A stretch of DNA of 64,000 bases from Amoebidium appalachense (GCA_963693365.1 CAVNZM010000006.1:8246001-8310000), one strand, 5' to 3'; positions 17,242 through 26,294 are shown, numbered from the stretch's first letter. Numbers and translations: made by a program. Notes: generated by a model from the sequence alone, not told the origin.

Positions 17242-17637
17242 ATGCGTGCGCTGCTCCTGTGTCCCCCCCTGCTTGCACTGGTCCTTGCGGCCCCCGAGTG
17301 CCTGGTGTTTGCAAGCTCGGCAACCCTTGCGGCAACCACCGCGCACGTGCCGCCCAGCTCCACTGCCGAAACAAAGACGTGGTGGGCGACCCTGACGCAC
17401 GTGGAGACCGTTGCAGCCACCACCACAGCCGCCGCTTCGATTCAAACCATCGAAACCACCTCGGCCTCGGAAACTCCCACCGAAACGGACACCGACGTAT
17501 TCGAGATCCCCACCTCCATCACTGAAGGCGACCCAACCGACGAACCCATGCCCACGATGCCCGTGGACCCGCCCGCACCACCCGCCGGGGTGAACGCATC
17601 CAACTGGGAGTGCCGTTGCACGCTCATCAGACGTTAA
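17242..17637 (+). CDS. Secreted Ser/Thr-rich (mucin-like) protein
   Basis: A 131-residue protein. Residues 1-25 (MRALLLCPPLLALVLAAP) are a signal peptide. Residues about 30-110 are dominated by Thr, Ser, Ala and Pro with acidic residues (TETDTDVFEIPTS), the composition of an O-glycosylated stalk. The C-terminus has a possible N-glycosylation site and two cysteines (NASNWECRCTLIRR). No family is recognised. It follows the gene at 16,633 by 20 bases on the same strand. A viral surface protein is a reasonable guess. The start is the only ATG that gives the signal peptide. Confidence 0.6.
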   Translation: MRALLLCPPLLALVLAAPECLVFASSATLAATTAHVPPSSTAETKTWWATLTHVETVAATTTAAASIQTIETTSASETPTETDTDVFEIPTSITEGDPTDEPMPTMPVDPPAPPAGVNASNWECRCTLIRR

Positions 17638-17760
17638 TCATTTCTCGGAAAACCAGAGTTGGCCTGTCCATTCTTTGTTTTGTTCAGCCACGCCAGCTTT
17701 TAATTTGCGCAAGAAGAATGGACTTGTCAAACTTTGAATGCGATTGCCTTAATCATTCTA

Positions 17761-18228
17761 ATGCTTACTATCGGTGTGTTGGCATGGGCATACATCAAGT
17801 ACGAACCCAAACCTGCCCCTGGCAAAAACGACAGTACCCCTAAGCCTGGCCCCGGCAAAAACGACAGTACCCCTGCAGTCGCACGGACACAGTGGTATGC
17901 TTTCGACCAAGTGGGGGACCACAGCACGGACAACACGTTTAACGACTGGCAAGACCCGGTAAACTATGGGTACACGTCGGCCAGTCAGTGCATTAACCGA
18001 TGCCAATCTATGAGCGGATGCCAACAGGTGGGCTATTCGCCATGGCAGGATATGGACGGGAAGCGGCCAAAAGGCTATTGCTACATGAGAAAAGCCGTCA
18101 AGAAATGGCCGTTGGATGCGTGGTCAAACAAGTCCGGTGTGGCTGCATCGGAATCGCAGGTCACGTATGTGATGGCCGCACAAGTGCCGGAGAGCGAGAA
18201 GCAACATGGCAAGCTGGTTGAGTTCTAG
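17761..18228 (+). CDS. PAN/apple-like extracellular protein with N-terminal anchor
   Basis: The coherent frame begins before any ATG: a hydrophobic stretch (NAIALIILMLTIGVLAWAYI) is coded from 17,734, but the first in-frame ATG is 17,761, in the middle of it. The ATG at 17,718 is in another frame, so an N-terminal frameshift or a non-ATG start is likely. Next comes a duplicated PGKNDSTPKPGPGKNDSTP hinge, then a domain with CINRCQSMSGCQQVGYSP and GYCYMRKA, the cysteine pattern of PAN/apple-like domains that bind proteins or carbohydrate. NCLDV and other virus surface proteins sometimes carry such domains. The length from 17,761 is 155 residues. Topology is expected to be N-in with an outside C-terminus. 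Confidence 0.55.
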   Translation: MLTIGVLAWAYIKYEPKPAPGKNDSTPKPGPGKNDSTPAVARTQWYAFDQVGDHSTDNTFNDWQDPVNYGYTSASQCINRCQSMSGCQQVGYSPWQDMDGKRPKGYCYMRKAVKKWPLDAWSNKSGVAASESQVTYVMAAQVPESEKQHGKLVEF

Positions 18229-18406
18229 CATGAATCAGATGAACAAATGTAAGAAAGGCTGGCATTTCCATTGCCCCCTGGTTTGGGTGCACGCTGCTAC
18301 AAAGATATTTGGCAACCTTGTTTTTCTTTGTCGTGTATATGGCCAATTTGATGGCTGTTTGATCTTGTGTCTAGAGCTGGCTTCTTTTTTATTGTGCCCC
18401 AATGTA

Positions 18407-19765
18407 ATGTCGCATGCGCGCTCCCGCATCCTTGACGACATGGCGTCCCACATCGATTTCTCGGCAGCCGTGGCGCGCCGGGCAGCGTTCCCGCACGGGC
18501 CAGCCCTGCCCTCGGCCCCCCGCAGCGTGTCGGTGCCGAGCGAGGCGCCCCCGCGTGTCGAGCCCCCGCAGCCGCCGCAGGGCCAGTGGCGCTACCACTT
18601 CGTGACGGGCGGGTCCGAGTGCCGGCCGCTGCAGGTGGAGTTTCCCGCCACCCAGTCCGTGCACGGCATCCGTGTTGAGGGCATCAAGGCGCACAGCGTG
18701 TACGACGTGTGCGAGGGCGCCAACAAGCTCACGCTGTCGCTGTCGTACCTGGACTCGCCCGACGGCCGGCCCCCAGGCATGTGGGTGAAGGCGTCCACCG
18801 ACGTGTACCTGCCTGTGGGCAACTACACCCTGGACACCCTGTGCGCCGAACTCGAGATGCGTCTGGACGCCGCCATCGCCGCATGCTTCAACCCCAGCTA
18901 CAGCCCCGAGGAGGTGGCGGACATTTTGGAGATGTACCCCGACACGCTGCCCTACTACGCCAGCGTCACACACACGGAGCAGTTGCGCCGGGACGCCGAG
19001 CGCAACGGCGAGGCGTGGACCAGGCACCAGGACTTTGTGTGCAAGACGCGGTGGGCGCCACGCCGGCAGGGCCCGCGCGACGAGATCGCATTCGAGGCGC
19101 TGATGCTCGCGCAGCTGTACTACAGGGAGAACGCATGGGCGTGGCGTGAGCTGGCCAACGAGCGTGACACCCACGGGCGCATCCAGTGGCCGTTCCACAA
19201 CACGCTGTACAACCTCATGACGCCCTCGAAGCTCGCGCTGCCCGGGCGACTGGTCATCAGCATCCACCACCGCAAGAACATGGACCCGGACACCATGAAG
19301 CACTGGCTGCCGTATGCGTCGGTGCCGACGTTCTCGCTTGACGTGTGCCGGGGGCTCGGGAGCGTGCTGGGAATGGCGGCCGGCGCGCACGTCAGCCACA
19401 GCCTGACAGCGGGGCTGCCTCCGCTGGCCCGCTACTTCGACGGGCGAGACCATGCGGCCGTGGAGGAGGGCGACCAGCAGCTGCCGTGCCAGGGCGACAA
19501 CATCCAGTGCGTGTTTGGGACGGATGCACCCCTGGGCCCGCGGGGGGCGCTCATGGTGCACGTCATGCAGGGCGAGACGAACCTGCAGGGGCGCATCATG
19601 GCGCCGGGCGTGCAGGGGGCGGCGGGCGGGGCGGTGGACGACATGCTGGCGAGCCCGCAGATCTTGGGGACGCTGGACCACGTCGACACGCTGCGGCTGG
19701 TGGTGGTGGACGAGACCGGGACAAGGGTGAGCGGGTGCTTCTCGGCGCTGGTCGCGGTTAAATAA
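18407..19765 (+). CDS. Putative minor capsid/penton-like structural protein
   Basis: A 452-residue protein without a recognised family. After a Pro-rich N-terminus (to about 60), residues 65-170 read as beta strands and include VYLPVGNYTLDTLCAELEMRL, a G-x-Y-(T/S)-x-x-x-L-x-x-x-(L/I) arrangement often seen in jelly-roll penton and minor capsid proteins of adeno-like and polinton-like viruses. The C-terminal end (DTLRLVVVDETGTRV ... CFSALVAVK) also looks like terminal beta strands. The central part is helical and charged. I infer a structural role from this pattern only; it is a weak assignment. The ATG at 18,407 was chosen; an ATG at 18,402 is out of frame. The codon TAA is directly followed by AATAAAA, a likely poly(A) signal. 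Confidence 0.5.
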   Translation: MSHARSRILDDMASHIDFSAAVARRAAFPHGPALPSAPRSVSVPSEAPPRVEPPQPPQGQWRYHFVTGGSECRPLQVEFPATQSVHGIRVEGIKAHSVYDVCEGANKLTLSLSYLDSPDGRPPGMWVKASTDVYLPVGNYTLDTLCAELEMRLDAAIAACFNPSYSPEEVADILEMYPDTLPYYASVTHTEQLRRDAERNGEAWTRHQDFVCKTRWAPRRQGPRDEIAFEALMLAQLYYRENAWAWRELANERDTHGRIQWPFHNTLYNLMTPSKLALPGRLVISIHHRKNMDPDTMKHWLPYASVPTFSLDVCRGLGSVLGMAAGAHVSHSLTAGLPPLARYFDGRDHAAVEEGDQQLPCQGDNIQCVFGTDAPLGPRGALMVHVMQGETNLQGRIMAPGVQGAAGGAVDDMLASPQILGTLDHVDTLRLVVVDETGTRVSGCFSALVAVK

Positions 19766-19792
19766 AAGAGACTCCCAGATAATTCCCGACCT

Positions 19793-20308
19793 CTACCCGC
19801 CCATAGCCGCCCTGTCAGCGGGGCGTTCAACCTGTGGGAACCTAGGCACGAACGAGAAGGACTCGAATGTCGCGTACGCCGCACGGCGCGCCACAGCCAT
19901 GCCGCAGTGACGCGCGCGCTCCTGGAACTGCTGGTAGCGGTCGGTGTACTGGGGATCGGACGACGTCTCCATGAGGAACACGCCAAACCTGTCCTCCTCC
20001 TCGTCACCGAAGAAGATGATGTTGACGACGACGGGGACCCCCTCGAGCCGCCCGACCATGAGCCAGTTGTAGTGCCCCCTCCCATGGATCATCCAGGGCT
20101 CCCGCGCCTGTGCGCTTTCGATCAAGAACAGAAACGACTCCTGCCCGGACAACACATCCTCGCACGGCAGTGTCAGCTGCAAGTAGAATATGTTCGGCTG
20201 GCCCAGCCGTGGTATCATTTCGGCCAAATCCGAGCCGCCGTCGATAAACACCTCGTGGTCGTAATCCGCGTCCCATCCCCATGTGGCCTGTGAAGTCCCG
20301 ATTCCCAT
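19793..20308 (-). CDS. Hypothetical protein
   Basis: A 171-residue protein beginning MGIGTSQATWGWDADYD. It has many aromatic residues, an acidic patch (GDEEEDRFG) and no membrane segment or signal peptide. The pattern in PNIFYLQLTLPCEDVL and NWLMVGRLEGVPVVVNIIFF suggests a soluble alpha/beta or beta fold. No family is recognised. It ends 27 bases from the stop of the convergent gene at 18,407 and is divergent from the resolvase gene at 20,387, with a 78-base shared promoter region. The ATG at 20,306-20,308 is the first in the frame after the last upstream stop that leaves promoter space. Confidence 0.55.
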   Translation of the reverse strand: MGIGTSQATWGWDADYDHEVFIDGGSDLAEMIPRLGQPNIFYLQLTLPCEDVLSGQESFLFLIESAQAREPWMIHGRGHYNWLMVGRLEGVPVVVNIIFFGDEEEDRFGVFLMETSSDPQYTDRYQQFQERARHCGMAVARRAAYATFESFSFVPRFPQVERPADRAAMGG

Positions 20309-20386
20309 GCCTGTGCCAACAATATTCTTGTAAACGAGTTGGGCAGGGAAGCATAAAAGGGAATCCCCCAACCCCCCACCCTCACA

Positions 20387-20959
20387 ATGCGTGTGGCCGC
20401 CATCGACATCGGCTTCCTGAACCTGGTGGTGTGCGTGCTCAGCACGACCGACGACCCCGCCACGCCCTTCATCATCCACACGTGGGACCGCTGGCTCGTG
20501 GGCAACCCGGACACCACGGCCACGGTGCTGGTGGAGCTGCTGCTGCGCCGGCTGCACGAGGACCGCGCGCTGTTCGCGGACGTCGACATGGTCGTCATCG
20601 AGCGCCAGATGGTCACCAAGCTGAGCGTGCTGGCGCACGCGCTGCAGGCGTACTTCCTCACCCTCAGATTGACCAATGGCCACGGGCCCGGCGTGGTGCT
20701 GCAGCACGGCACGCGCAAGAACCAGTGCGGGGCGTGGCTCGCCCGCCACGGAATGGCTCCTGCGGAGACGGGCAAGGCGGGGTATGCGGTGTACAAGCGG
20801 CGTGCGGTGGTCGACACGCAGCAAGCGCTCAAGCTGCAGAGTGAGCAGGGGTGGCGGGACAAGTTTGGGCGGGAGGGCAAGAAGGACGACATGGCGGATG
20901 CGCTGCTGCACGGTCTGTGGTACCTGTTCTGTCGGAATCAGAAGGGGGGGTCACGCTGA
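20387..20959 (+). CDS. Holliday junction resolvase (poxvirus A22/RuvC type)
   Basis: A 190-residue RNase H-fold resolvase that cuts four-way junctions and branched or concatemeric viral DNA. The catalytic acidic residues are visible: Asp7 in MRVAAIDIGFLN, Glu72 in VVIERQM, and the C-terminal pair in KKDDMADALLHG (about Asp168 and Asp171). These are the four positions of the A22/RuvC family, and the length is normal. A CATAAAAGGG variant of the viral TATA box lies about 35 bases before the ATG. An AATAAA at about 20,982 follows the stop. Together with the YqaJ-type exonuclease it indicates a viral replication/recombination machinery. The gene is intact. Confidence 0.9.
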   Translation: MRVAAIDIGFLNLVVCVLSTTDDPATPFIIHTWDRWLVGNPDTTATVLVELLLRRLHEDRALFADVDMVVIERQMVTKLSVLAHALQAYFLTLRLTNGHGPGVVLQHGTRKNQCGAWLARHGMAPAETGKAGYAVYKRRAVVDTQQALKLQSEQGWRDKFGREGKKDDMADALLHGLWYLFCRNQKGGSR

Positions 20960-21004
20960 AAGAAGGCAGACAGTGTTCAAAATAAAGTTGGCAATCGCCC
21001 CTGC

Positions 21005-22522
21005 TCATGCGAGCACACTTGCATTCGGAGTTGTCGCTGCTGCTTTCGCGATGTCTTCCACAAGCCGCTCTCCATCCCTGCGCCTCGGCAGTCCTGCGGC
21101 TTCAAGCTCGGCATCGGTCAACACGACCGTTTTCTTGGTTATTACCTCTCTTATTACCTGTGTGTACCGTGGGTCATCAAGATTCGGCTGCACCACATTT
21201 ATCTCTCCTCCATGCATCTTAGCCCAGTAGAGTTCGGTCAGTTGCTTCCCGTACAGGGACAGCACGGCCCCGATTTTGTAGACTGCCCGGAATCCTCTGT
21301 CCACCTTCTCAAGCTTTGTCGTTATATGATTGCAGACCCGTTCCCCAATGGTGTTTCCATTGCCCGGTTGGGAACCCCAGTCGAAGCTTGACGTGCGCAG
21401 GAGTATGTAGACCATCAACCAGGAGGCACATGCCGAGTCGTGTATTTCGTTTCTATCGACAAGTTCCTCATACAAAACCCTCCTAAAACTTGTCTGAAGG
21501 CTCTTACATACAGATTCGTGTTGGTAGGTGCGCAGAACTTTCGAGCTTCCAGTGTAACCGGCCCCCTCAAGGAACATACAGAGGGCGTCAGCGATTAGCC
21601 CTGCCGGGGCAGACATGTTAAAGCACTCGACCACCTTGACTTGCGAATCGATAATGACAACAGAAGCATGCTCTGGGCTCGACACATGCATTATATAGTA
21701 GCGCTCACGTTCTTGGCTTTTCAGCCATGAAGAGAGGTTCGACACGAATGCTTTCGGGCATCTGAAACCCCACTTTCCTGCTGACACCTTCCAAGTGGAC
21801 ATTTTACCATTGTCCGTCACAACACTGAGTGCTGGTGTGGACTTGGGGACAGCATCACTATTATGCTCTATTTTGAGGGATGTGCCAGGGGAAAAACGAA
21901 CAGATTTTGGCAGATAGGTTTGCAGCAGTACGAAGGTGTTGTCCCGAGACCTGGCGCCACACCCTGCCACAGCCGGTGAGGCTTCAACGGAGCCAACCCC
22001 AATCAGCTCGGTCAGTGACTTCTGAAGATCAACGAGACCGTTGTACCAGTCAAATAGAAGTGGCCACGTTTTTTGTATGTCCTCCATCATGTCCGAGGGC
22101 GTAGGTCTTCCAGGGACAATAGCCTGTTTGTACTTTTCGGCCACGTAGGGAGCACACTTCACCACAATCGACCCGAAACGGTGCTTCCGCTGGTCCACGA
22201 GAAACCGGCTTTTTGAATCATACCTTACAGCAAACTTGTATTCCGTACCAGCTGTTTGACGCATACAAATAAACAACAATCTGTAGCCACCCAGCCCTGC
22301 TTCAAAAACCAGAGATGTAACACAGGTCAGACAGACTGGTTCGACATCATTTTGAGTGCTCCACAAGTTGATGGAGAGACAGACGTCCCCCATAGCCCAC
22401 TTGTATGTCTGGGTGTTGCGGGGTTTCAGATGTGCGTCTTCCAACTTGAAATGTTGGGTATTGCGTTTGACAAACTTGAAGAAGCAGTAGGGCTTTACCG
22501 ACAATGTCTGTGTTGAAGCCAT
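21005..22522 (-). CDS. Paralogous 500-aa protein B, possible Ulp1-like cysteine protease
   Basis: A 505-residue paralog of the gene at 14,671, about 6 kb away on the other strand. The same blocks occur in the same order: CFFKFVKRNTQHF, LIGVGSVEASPAV, LLQTYLPKSVRFSPG, EHASVVII ... VVECFN, DSACASWLMVYILLRTS, NTIGERVCNHITTKLEK and LTDAELEAAGLPRRRDGE. By eye about 40% of residues match. The His of EHASV, the Asn of ECFN, an intervening Gln (SLQTS) and the Cys of ACASW keep the order of a C48-type protease. Conservation of His and Cys in two diverged copies supports a functional site, but no known protease is similar enough to prove it. The ATG at 22,520-22,522 is used. The gene is intact. Confidence 0.65.
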   Translation of the reverse strand: MASTQTLSVKPYCFFKFVKRNTQHFKLEDAHLKPRNTQTYKWAMGDVCLSINLWSTQNDVEPVCLTCVTSLVFEAGLGGYRLLFICMRQTAGTEYKFAVRYDSKSRFLVDQRKHRFGSIVVKCAPYVAEKYKQAIVPGRPTPSDMMEDIQKTWPLLFDWYNGLVDLQKSLTELIGVGSVEASPAVAGCGARSRDNTFVLLQTYLPKSVRFSPGTSLKIEHNSDAVPKSTPALSVVTDNGKMSTWKVSAGKWGFRCPKAFVSNLSSWLKSQERERYYIMHVSSPEHASVVIIDSQVKVVECFNMSAPAGLIADALCMFLEGAGYTGSSKVLRTYQHESVCKSLQTSFRRVLYEELVDRNEIHDSACASWLMVYILLRTSSFDWGSQPGNGNTIGERVCNHITTKLEKVDRGFRAVYKIGAVLSLYGKQLTELYWAKMHGGEINVVQPNLDDPRYTQVIREVITKKTVVLTDAELEAAGLPRRRDGERLVEDIAKAAATTPNASVLA

Positions 22523-22644
22523 CTACACAACAGCCGAATTTTTCGACATATGGGTGGTTCCCTGGGACAGTTTCGGATGGGTTCCCGCGCGGGGTGGGGG
22601 GGGGGGGATTGCGTCCATTCTGTGACCGATATATGCAAAAGAGT

Positions 22645-23055
22645 TTATATCCCTGCTGCACCGATGCCAGCAGGCTTGACGCAGCAGAAGTCCGGCGCGC
22701 ACGGCATCGACGTGGCCCTGCGCCGCTTGCACCGCAGCACCCCGCCGGTCTTGGGGTCCGGTCGGTAGAGGTTGCAGCCCACAAACTGGTTGCACGGCAC
22801 GAGCGACGGATTCTGCGGCACCACCGTGCGGCACAGCCACCCGCACCCCACCCCCGGCACCGGCACCTGCGAGCACACGGGCGCTGCGGTGGCCGTCTGC
22901 GCAACGAGCCGTGTGCATCTGGATGGTTGGGTGAGGGTGGGCGTCGGGGTGGTTGGCGCCGGCGTCGGGGGGGCCGTCACGGTCACGTAGCTGGCGGCGG
23001 CGGCGGCGGCGGCTTGTGCAAGTAGGGCAACGAGCACGTACATTACCGTGTGCAT
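22645..23055 (-). CDS. Secreted cysteine-rich protein
   Basis: A 136-residue protein with a signal peptide (MHTVMYVLVALLAQAAAAAAA; the second Met is an alternative start), a Thr/Pro-rich linker (VTVTAPPTPAPTTPT) and a C-terminal domain with about ten cysteines including GCGWLC, CNQFVGC and CAPDFCC. No family is recognised. The layout (signal, Thr/Pro stalk, compact disulfide domain) suggests a secreted or virion-surface binding protein. A poly-G run and a 500-aa paralog gene lie downstream. The divergent gene at 23,153 starts 98 bases away. Confidence 0.6.
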   Translation of the reverse strand: MHTVMYVLVALLAQAAAAAAASYVTVTAPPTPAPTTPTPTLTQPSRCTRLVAQTATAAPVCSQVPVPGVGCGWLCRTVVPQNPSLVPCNQFVGCNLYRPDPKTGGVLRCKRRRATSMPCAPDFCCVKPAGIGAAGI

Positions 23056-23152
23056 GGATAATAGTTGTGGGCGCAGGGGTGTTCTTGTTTGTTGGGGGGT
23101 GGGGGGGGAGGTCCCAGAGCTGGTTGTGTTCTATTTATTGGGGCCTGCACAT

Positions 23153-23905
23153 ATGAACTGGCCGGTGGAAAAGAGGGTGCTGTCCAACCCGGGGGACCTG
23201 CAAGCCTTTGTCGACGACCCAACGTGGTTTCATCCCGCCCAGCCGGGCATTGCGGGTGGGGTCCAGACCCGAGCACTGGGTGTAGTCCGCATCGTCTACC
23301 CGCAGCCGCCCGAGCCCACGGACGAATTCGGCAACATTCGCAGGGGCAGAATGTCGGTGCTGACTGCCCCACTCAGGTTTGTGTGCAAGCACACGCACTT
23401 CATCGATGCCTGGTATGACCCTCCACGCGTGATGGATGATGGCCGCGCGACGGGCTTCTGGGAGTTTGCAATTGATGCGGGGCATGACTGGGTCGATGAC
23501 AGGCGGCTCATGGTCACGTACAGCGCTGCACTGAATGCCTTTCAGTGGATGATGGTCTTTGACCTGGATATCCAGCCGCCGGATTGGGCAGATATCATGC
23601 CCTCCTACACGGAGACCCCCACCTTGATCTTCGAGCGCCCGCTCCCCGGTGCCCCCACACTCGCACAAACAGCGGCCTCTGGGCTCATTCGAAACCAGGC
23701 CGCCGTCGTGCCTGCCCCGCCCTACACGCGCGACCGCCTCTGGATCCACAGGAACTTATGGCGCGGGCTGGCGCACGTGCTGCCCGATGAGGCCATCGAG
23801 GCCGTGCTGGGCTTCGGCAACACGCTCTACGGGCTGCTCGGCACCACCCCCGGCGGCAGTGCGTACATGGGCACCACCGAGTGGCCCATCGACTACGGCG
23901 ACTGA
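23153..23905 (+). CDS. Hypothetical protein
   Basis: A 250-residue soluble protein beginning MNWPVEKRVLSNPGDL. It is rich in Trp, Pro and Asp (FVDDPTWFHPAQPG; HTHFIDAWYDPP; WVDDRRLMVTYS) with an alternating pattern that suggests a mostly beta fold. The C-terminus is VLGFGNTLYGLLGTTPGGSAY. No family is recognised and no catalytic motif is obvious. I chose the ATG at 23,153 because the upstream frame runs through a G-rich spacer; CTATTTATT, an AT-rich element, lies about 20 bases before it. A near-palindrome (CTGGTGGTACCACC at about 23,920) and a 16-17 base G-run follow the stop. Confidence 0.55.
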   Translation: MNWPVEKRVLSNPGDLQAFVDDPTWFHPAQPGIAGGVQTRALGVVRIVYPQPPEPTDEFGNIRRGRMSVLTAPLRFVCKHTHFIDAWYDPPRVMDDGRATGFWEFAIDAGHDWVDDRRLMVTYSAALNAFQWMMVFDLDIQPPDWADIMPSYTETPTLIFERPLPGAPTLAQTAASGLIRNQAAVVPAPPYTRDRLWIHRNLWRGLAHVLPDEAIEAVLGFGNTLYGLLGTTPGGSAYMGTTEWPIDYGD

Positions 23906-24055
23906 GGCCCTGCGCGGGGGCTGGTGGTACCACCACCAGGGTGGCCGGGGGGTGTAGGGGGGGGGGGGGGGGGGGGCCGGGGGGAGGGGTGACCTTTTTA
24001 TGGTTCGCTGTTCTCACTTTATTGATGCTGGTTGGTGTGCCTCGGCCACTATACG
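23906..24055. terminator. Hairpin and poly-G spacer between convergent genes
   Basis: CTGGTGGTACCACCACCAGG at about 23,921-23,940 is an inverted repeat, followed by a long G-rich run (23,957-23,977). It separates two convergent genes and may act as a transcription end or a replication pause; this is inference. Confidence 0.3.
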
Positions 24056-24996
24056 CTACACAACGTGCTTCGCCAGGAAGCTCACAGGGTACAGCTTGAC
24101 CGTGCGCACGTCCCCGTTGACCACCATCTGCGTCGTCTCGGGCTCGCACCCCATCTCGTCACGCCAGGCCTTGCTGACCATGCGGCCGAGCGCAGAGACG
24201 GACTTGCACTTGATGCCACGGTCGACCACGAACTTCCCTACCGTGACATAGTCGGAGAGGGTGGTGCCTTCGATGGCTCGCAGACCCTGGTTGGGGAGCA
24301 GCATGTTGGAGACCGAGTCGTTGACGAGCTGACGCATGCGCGGATCACGGTCGAGCCCCAGGCGCTCAAGCAGCGCCTCGTACTGGACGAGGTTGTCCAT
24401 AGCCATCTTCTGGTTCTCCCTCTCGAGACGCGTGATCTCCGCCTCCTCCCGGCGCAGACGCAGCCTCCGCTCCTCCTCCAGCTCCTCGCGGCGGCGCTTG
24501 CGGTCAGGGGTCTCGTCCGTGCCGTTGCGGAAGAACTCGCGCTCCTCGGGGGTGCTGTTGTCAAAGCGGGCCTCGATCTCCTCGATGAGAAGCAAATCGC
24601 CAGAGAGGAGGCGAGCCATGTACTGGGCAGAAGTCTTACGGAAATCATGAGCGCGCTTGCCAGGGAGCAGGTAGATGATCTCGAGGAGGGTGCGGAAGGG
24701 GGCAACCGGGGTCACATTTCCCTTTCCGTTTATCTTCAGGTCTACAACACCCTGCAAAACCTCGGTTCTAAACCCGTTACCACCAGTAACGGGTTAACGG
24801 GTTCACCCGGAGACTTCCGCATGTCAAACCACGCCTTCCTGGCAGTGGTGGAACTGCCCACGACCAATTCAATCACATCGAGGACGCTCGCCATCTTGCT
24901 GGCTTTGTCGACGCGGACCGTTGCATCCTTGAACTGGGGGAACTCCTTCCACAGAAGCGACATGTCCACCTTTGAGTTGCTCTGTCCGGTAGCCAT
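24056..24996 (-). pseudogene. MSV199/BRO-like gene broken by one frameshift
   Basis: Full-length relative of the copy at 10,606-11,511. The first part (24,742-24,996; MATGQSNSKVDMSLLWKEF ... KAWFDMRKSPG) and the second (24,056-24,757; KINGKGNVTPVAPFRTLLEI ... LYPVSFLAKHVV) are both well preserved but in different frames overlapping by 16 bases. The joint carries a small inverted repeat, ACCCGTTACCACCAGTAACGGGT, absent from the other copies, which suggests a local insertion that shifted the frame. The second part has the MSV199 end, a charged coiled coil and the conserved tail with its natural stop. A promoter box lies at 25,033-25,044. Programmed frameshifting is conceivable but the other copies do not use it. 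Confidence 0.65.
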
Positions 24997-25032
24997 GCTG
25001 TGTCAGACTGACCCCAGGTGGCCGTGTGTGCT

Positions 25033-25044
25033 CCTTTTATACCT
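25033..25044 (-). promoter_or_regulatory. TATA-type viral promoter box (MSV199 gene)
   Basis: Minus-strand AGGTATAAAAGG, 36 bases upstream of the ATG. The surrounding 85-90 bases recur at 26,746-26,838. Confidence 0.65.
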
Positions 25045-25107
25045 GCGCGTGGCACCCTCAGTCGTGCTGAGGATAGGTTGGTGCTTACCCATTGAAATGT
25101 CTTGGGG

Positions 25108-26294
25108 CTACTGTGCTTGCTCCTGGCTGGCTTTCTTGAACACGCTGATGACGAGGTCCCTTGTCAAGTCGTCCTCCATGTGCTCCCTCGCCATCTCCAG
25201 CATGGAAGCAGCAAAAGTCACAAAGTCCACACGGAACAGCTCGCGCTCGACGTTCTTGTGTTTGAGTGCCGTGTGCAGGCACTTCTCTGCAAGCGCCAGC
25301 TGCTCGGACGGCACGGGAAGCGCAAAGAGCAGGCGCTTGTTGGGCCCCACATGCCACGTACCGGCCTGCTTCATGCGGCCCTTCACGTCCTTCAGGCTCT
25401 GGCCGATCTTCAGACAGGGCGGGTCGCCATACTCGGACACAAACACGTAGATACCGGACTGCTGCTTGGTGCACACGTGGTTGGTGACCCGGCGCAGCTC
25501 ATCACTGGCATCCTCGAATTCCGATGGAATGTGGTCCTGCTTGAGATTGTCTGTGGTCTGAAGTTCCAGAAGCCGACACTGCACCTCGAGTTTCAGGCGC
25601 TCCTCCCGGATCACACTTGCCCGCTTGTCACACAGAGCGCCTTCCTCGCGCATCATCATGATCTCCGTGTACTGAGCAGATTCGGCGATGCGCGCCTCCT
25701 TGTACAGACTCAGTGCAGTTTCCATCTCGGCCTGGTTGGTCATGAACTGGGTGATGTCTCCGAGCTTCAGTCTCTTGGGCTCCCTCTCGGGGGTGCCGGC
25801 CGCACCCATTTCCCCCCTCACACTGTCGCGCATGAAAGCGTTGGGCCCTGACGGGTTGGCCGCTGCCGCGGCACGGTTGCGCTCGATGTCCTCCACCAAG
25901 AGTTTCGTCTCCACCTTCCAGGCGCGCTATGTCTTGGGCCCACTTGTCGATGATCGCGGAACCATAGCGTGAGCTAGATGCAATCTTGAAGGTCAGCTTG
26001 ACCAATGAGGTTGCAGGAACACCAGGAGATGGTTTTCCCCCATTTCCAAAGTGGCAATCGGTCATTTTGAGCCGATTGCTTGAGGGATGGGTCTTCGAAG
26101 ATACGCCGTAGATATCGACCGGCTGCGTCTCTATCCAAACCGCGGACAAGCATGGTATAGTCCACAAGACTCGCCATCTTCACACCACCAACCTGACACA
26201 CTCGAATGACATGGTTGCCTATGCAAATTGTGTCGCCTTTTTTAGCGGCGACCTCGTTTCCGGTCAAGACAAGATCGGTGTGTTCGAGATCCAT
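25108..26294 (-). pseudogene. MSV199-T5orf172 (GIY-YIG-like) gene with frameshifts
   Basis: The start is MDLEHTDLVLTGNEVAAKKG (ATG at 26,292-26,294). Residues about 35-75 contain the MSV199 opening (ASLVDYTMLVRGLDRDAAGRYL); the frame then shifts near the five-C run at 26,036-26,040 into sequence reading KPSPGVPATSLVKLTFKI, and again near 25,914 into the long third part (25,108-25,914). That part has the NRAAAA motif, a coiled coil and a well-formed T5orf172 domain, GIYVFVSEYGDPPCLKIGQS followed by GRMKQ, which has the G-x-Y-V/I and Y/L-K-I-G signature of GIY-YIG-related domains. The last part alone could be translated from METKLLVEDIERN. The promoter box is at 26,332-26,345. If the shifts are real the nuclease-like tail may be made without the head. 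Confidence 0.6.
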
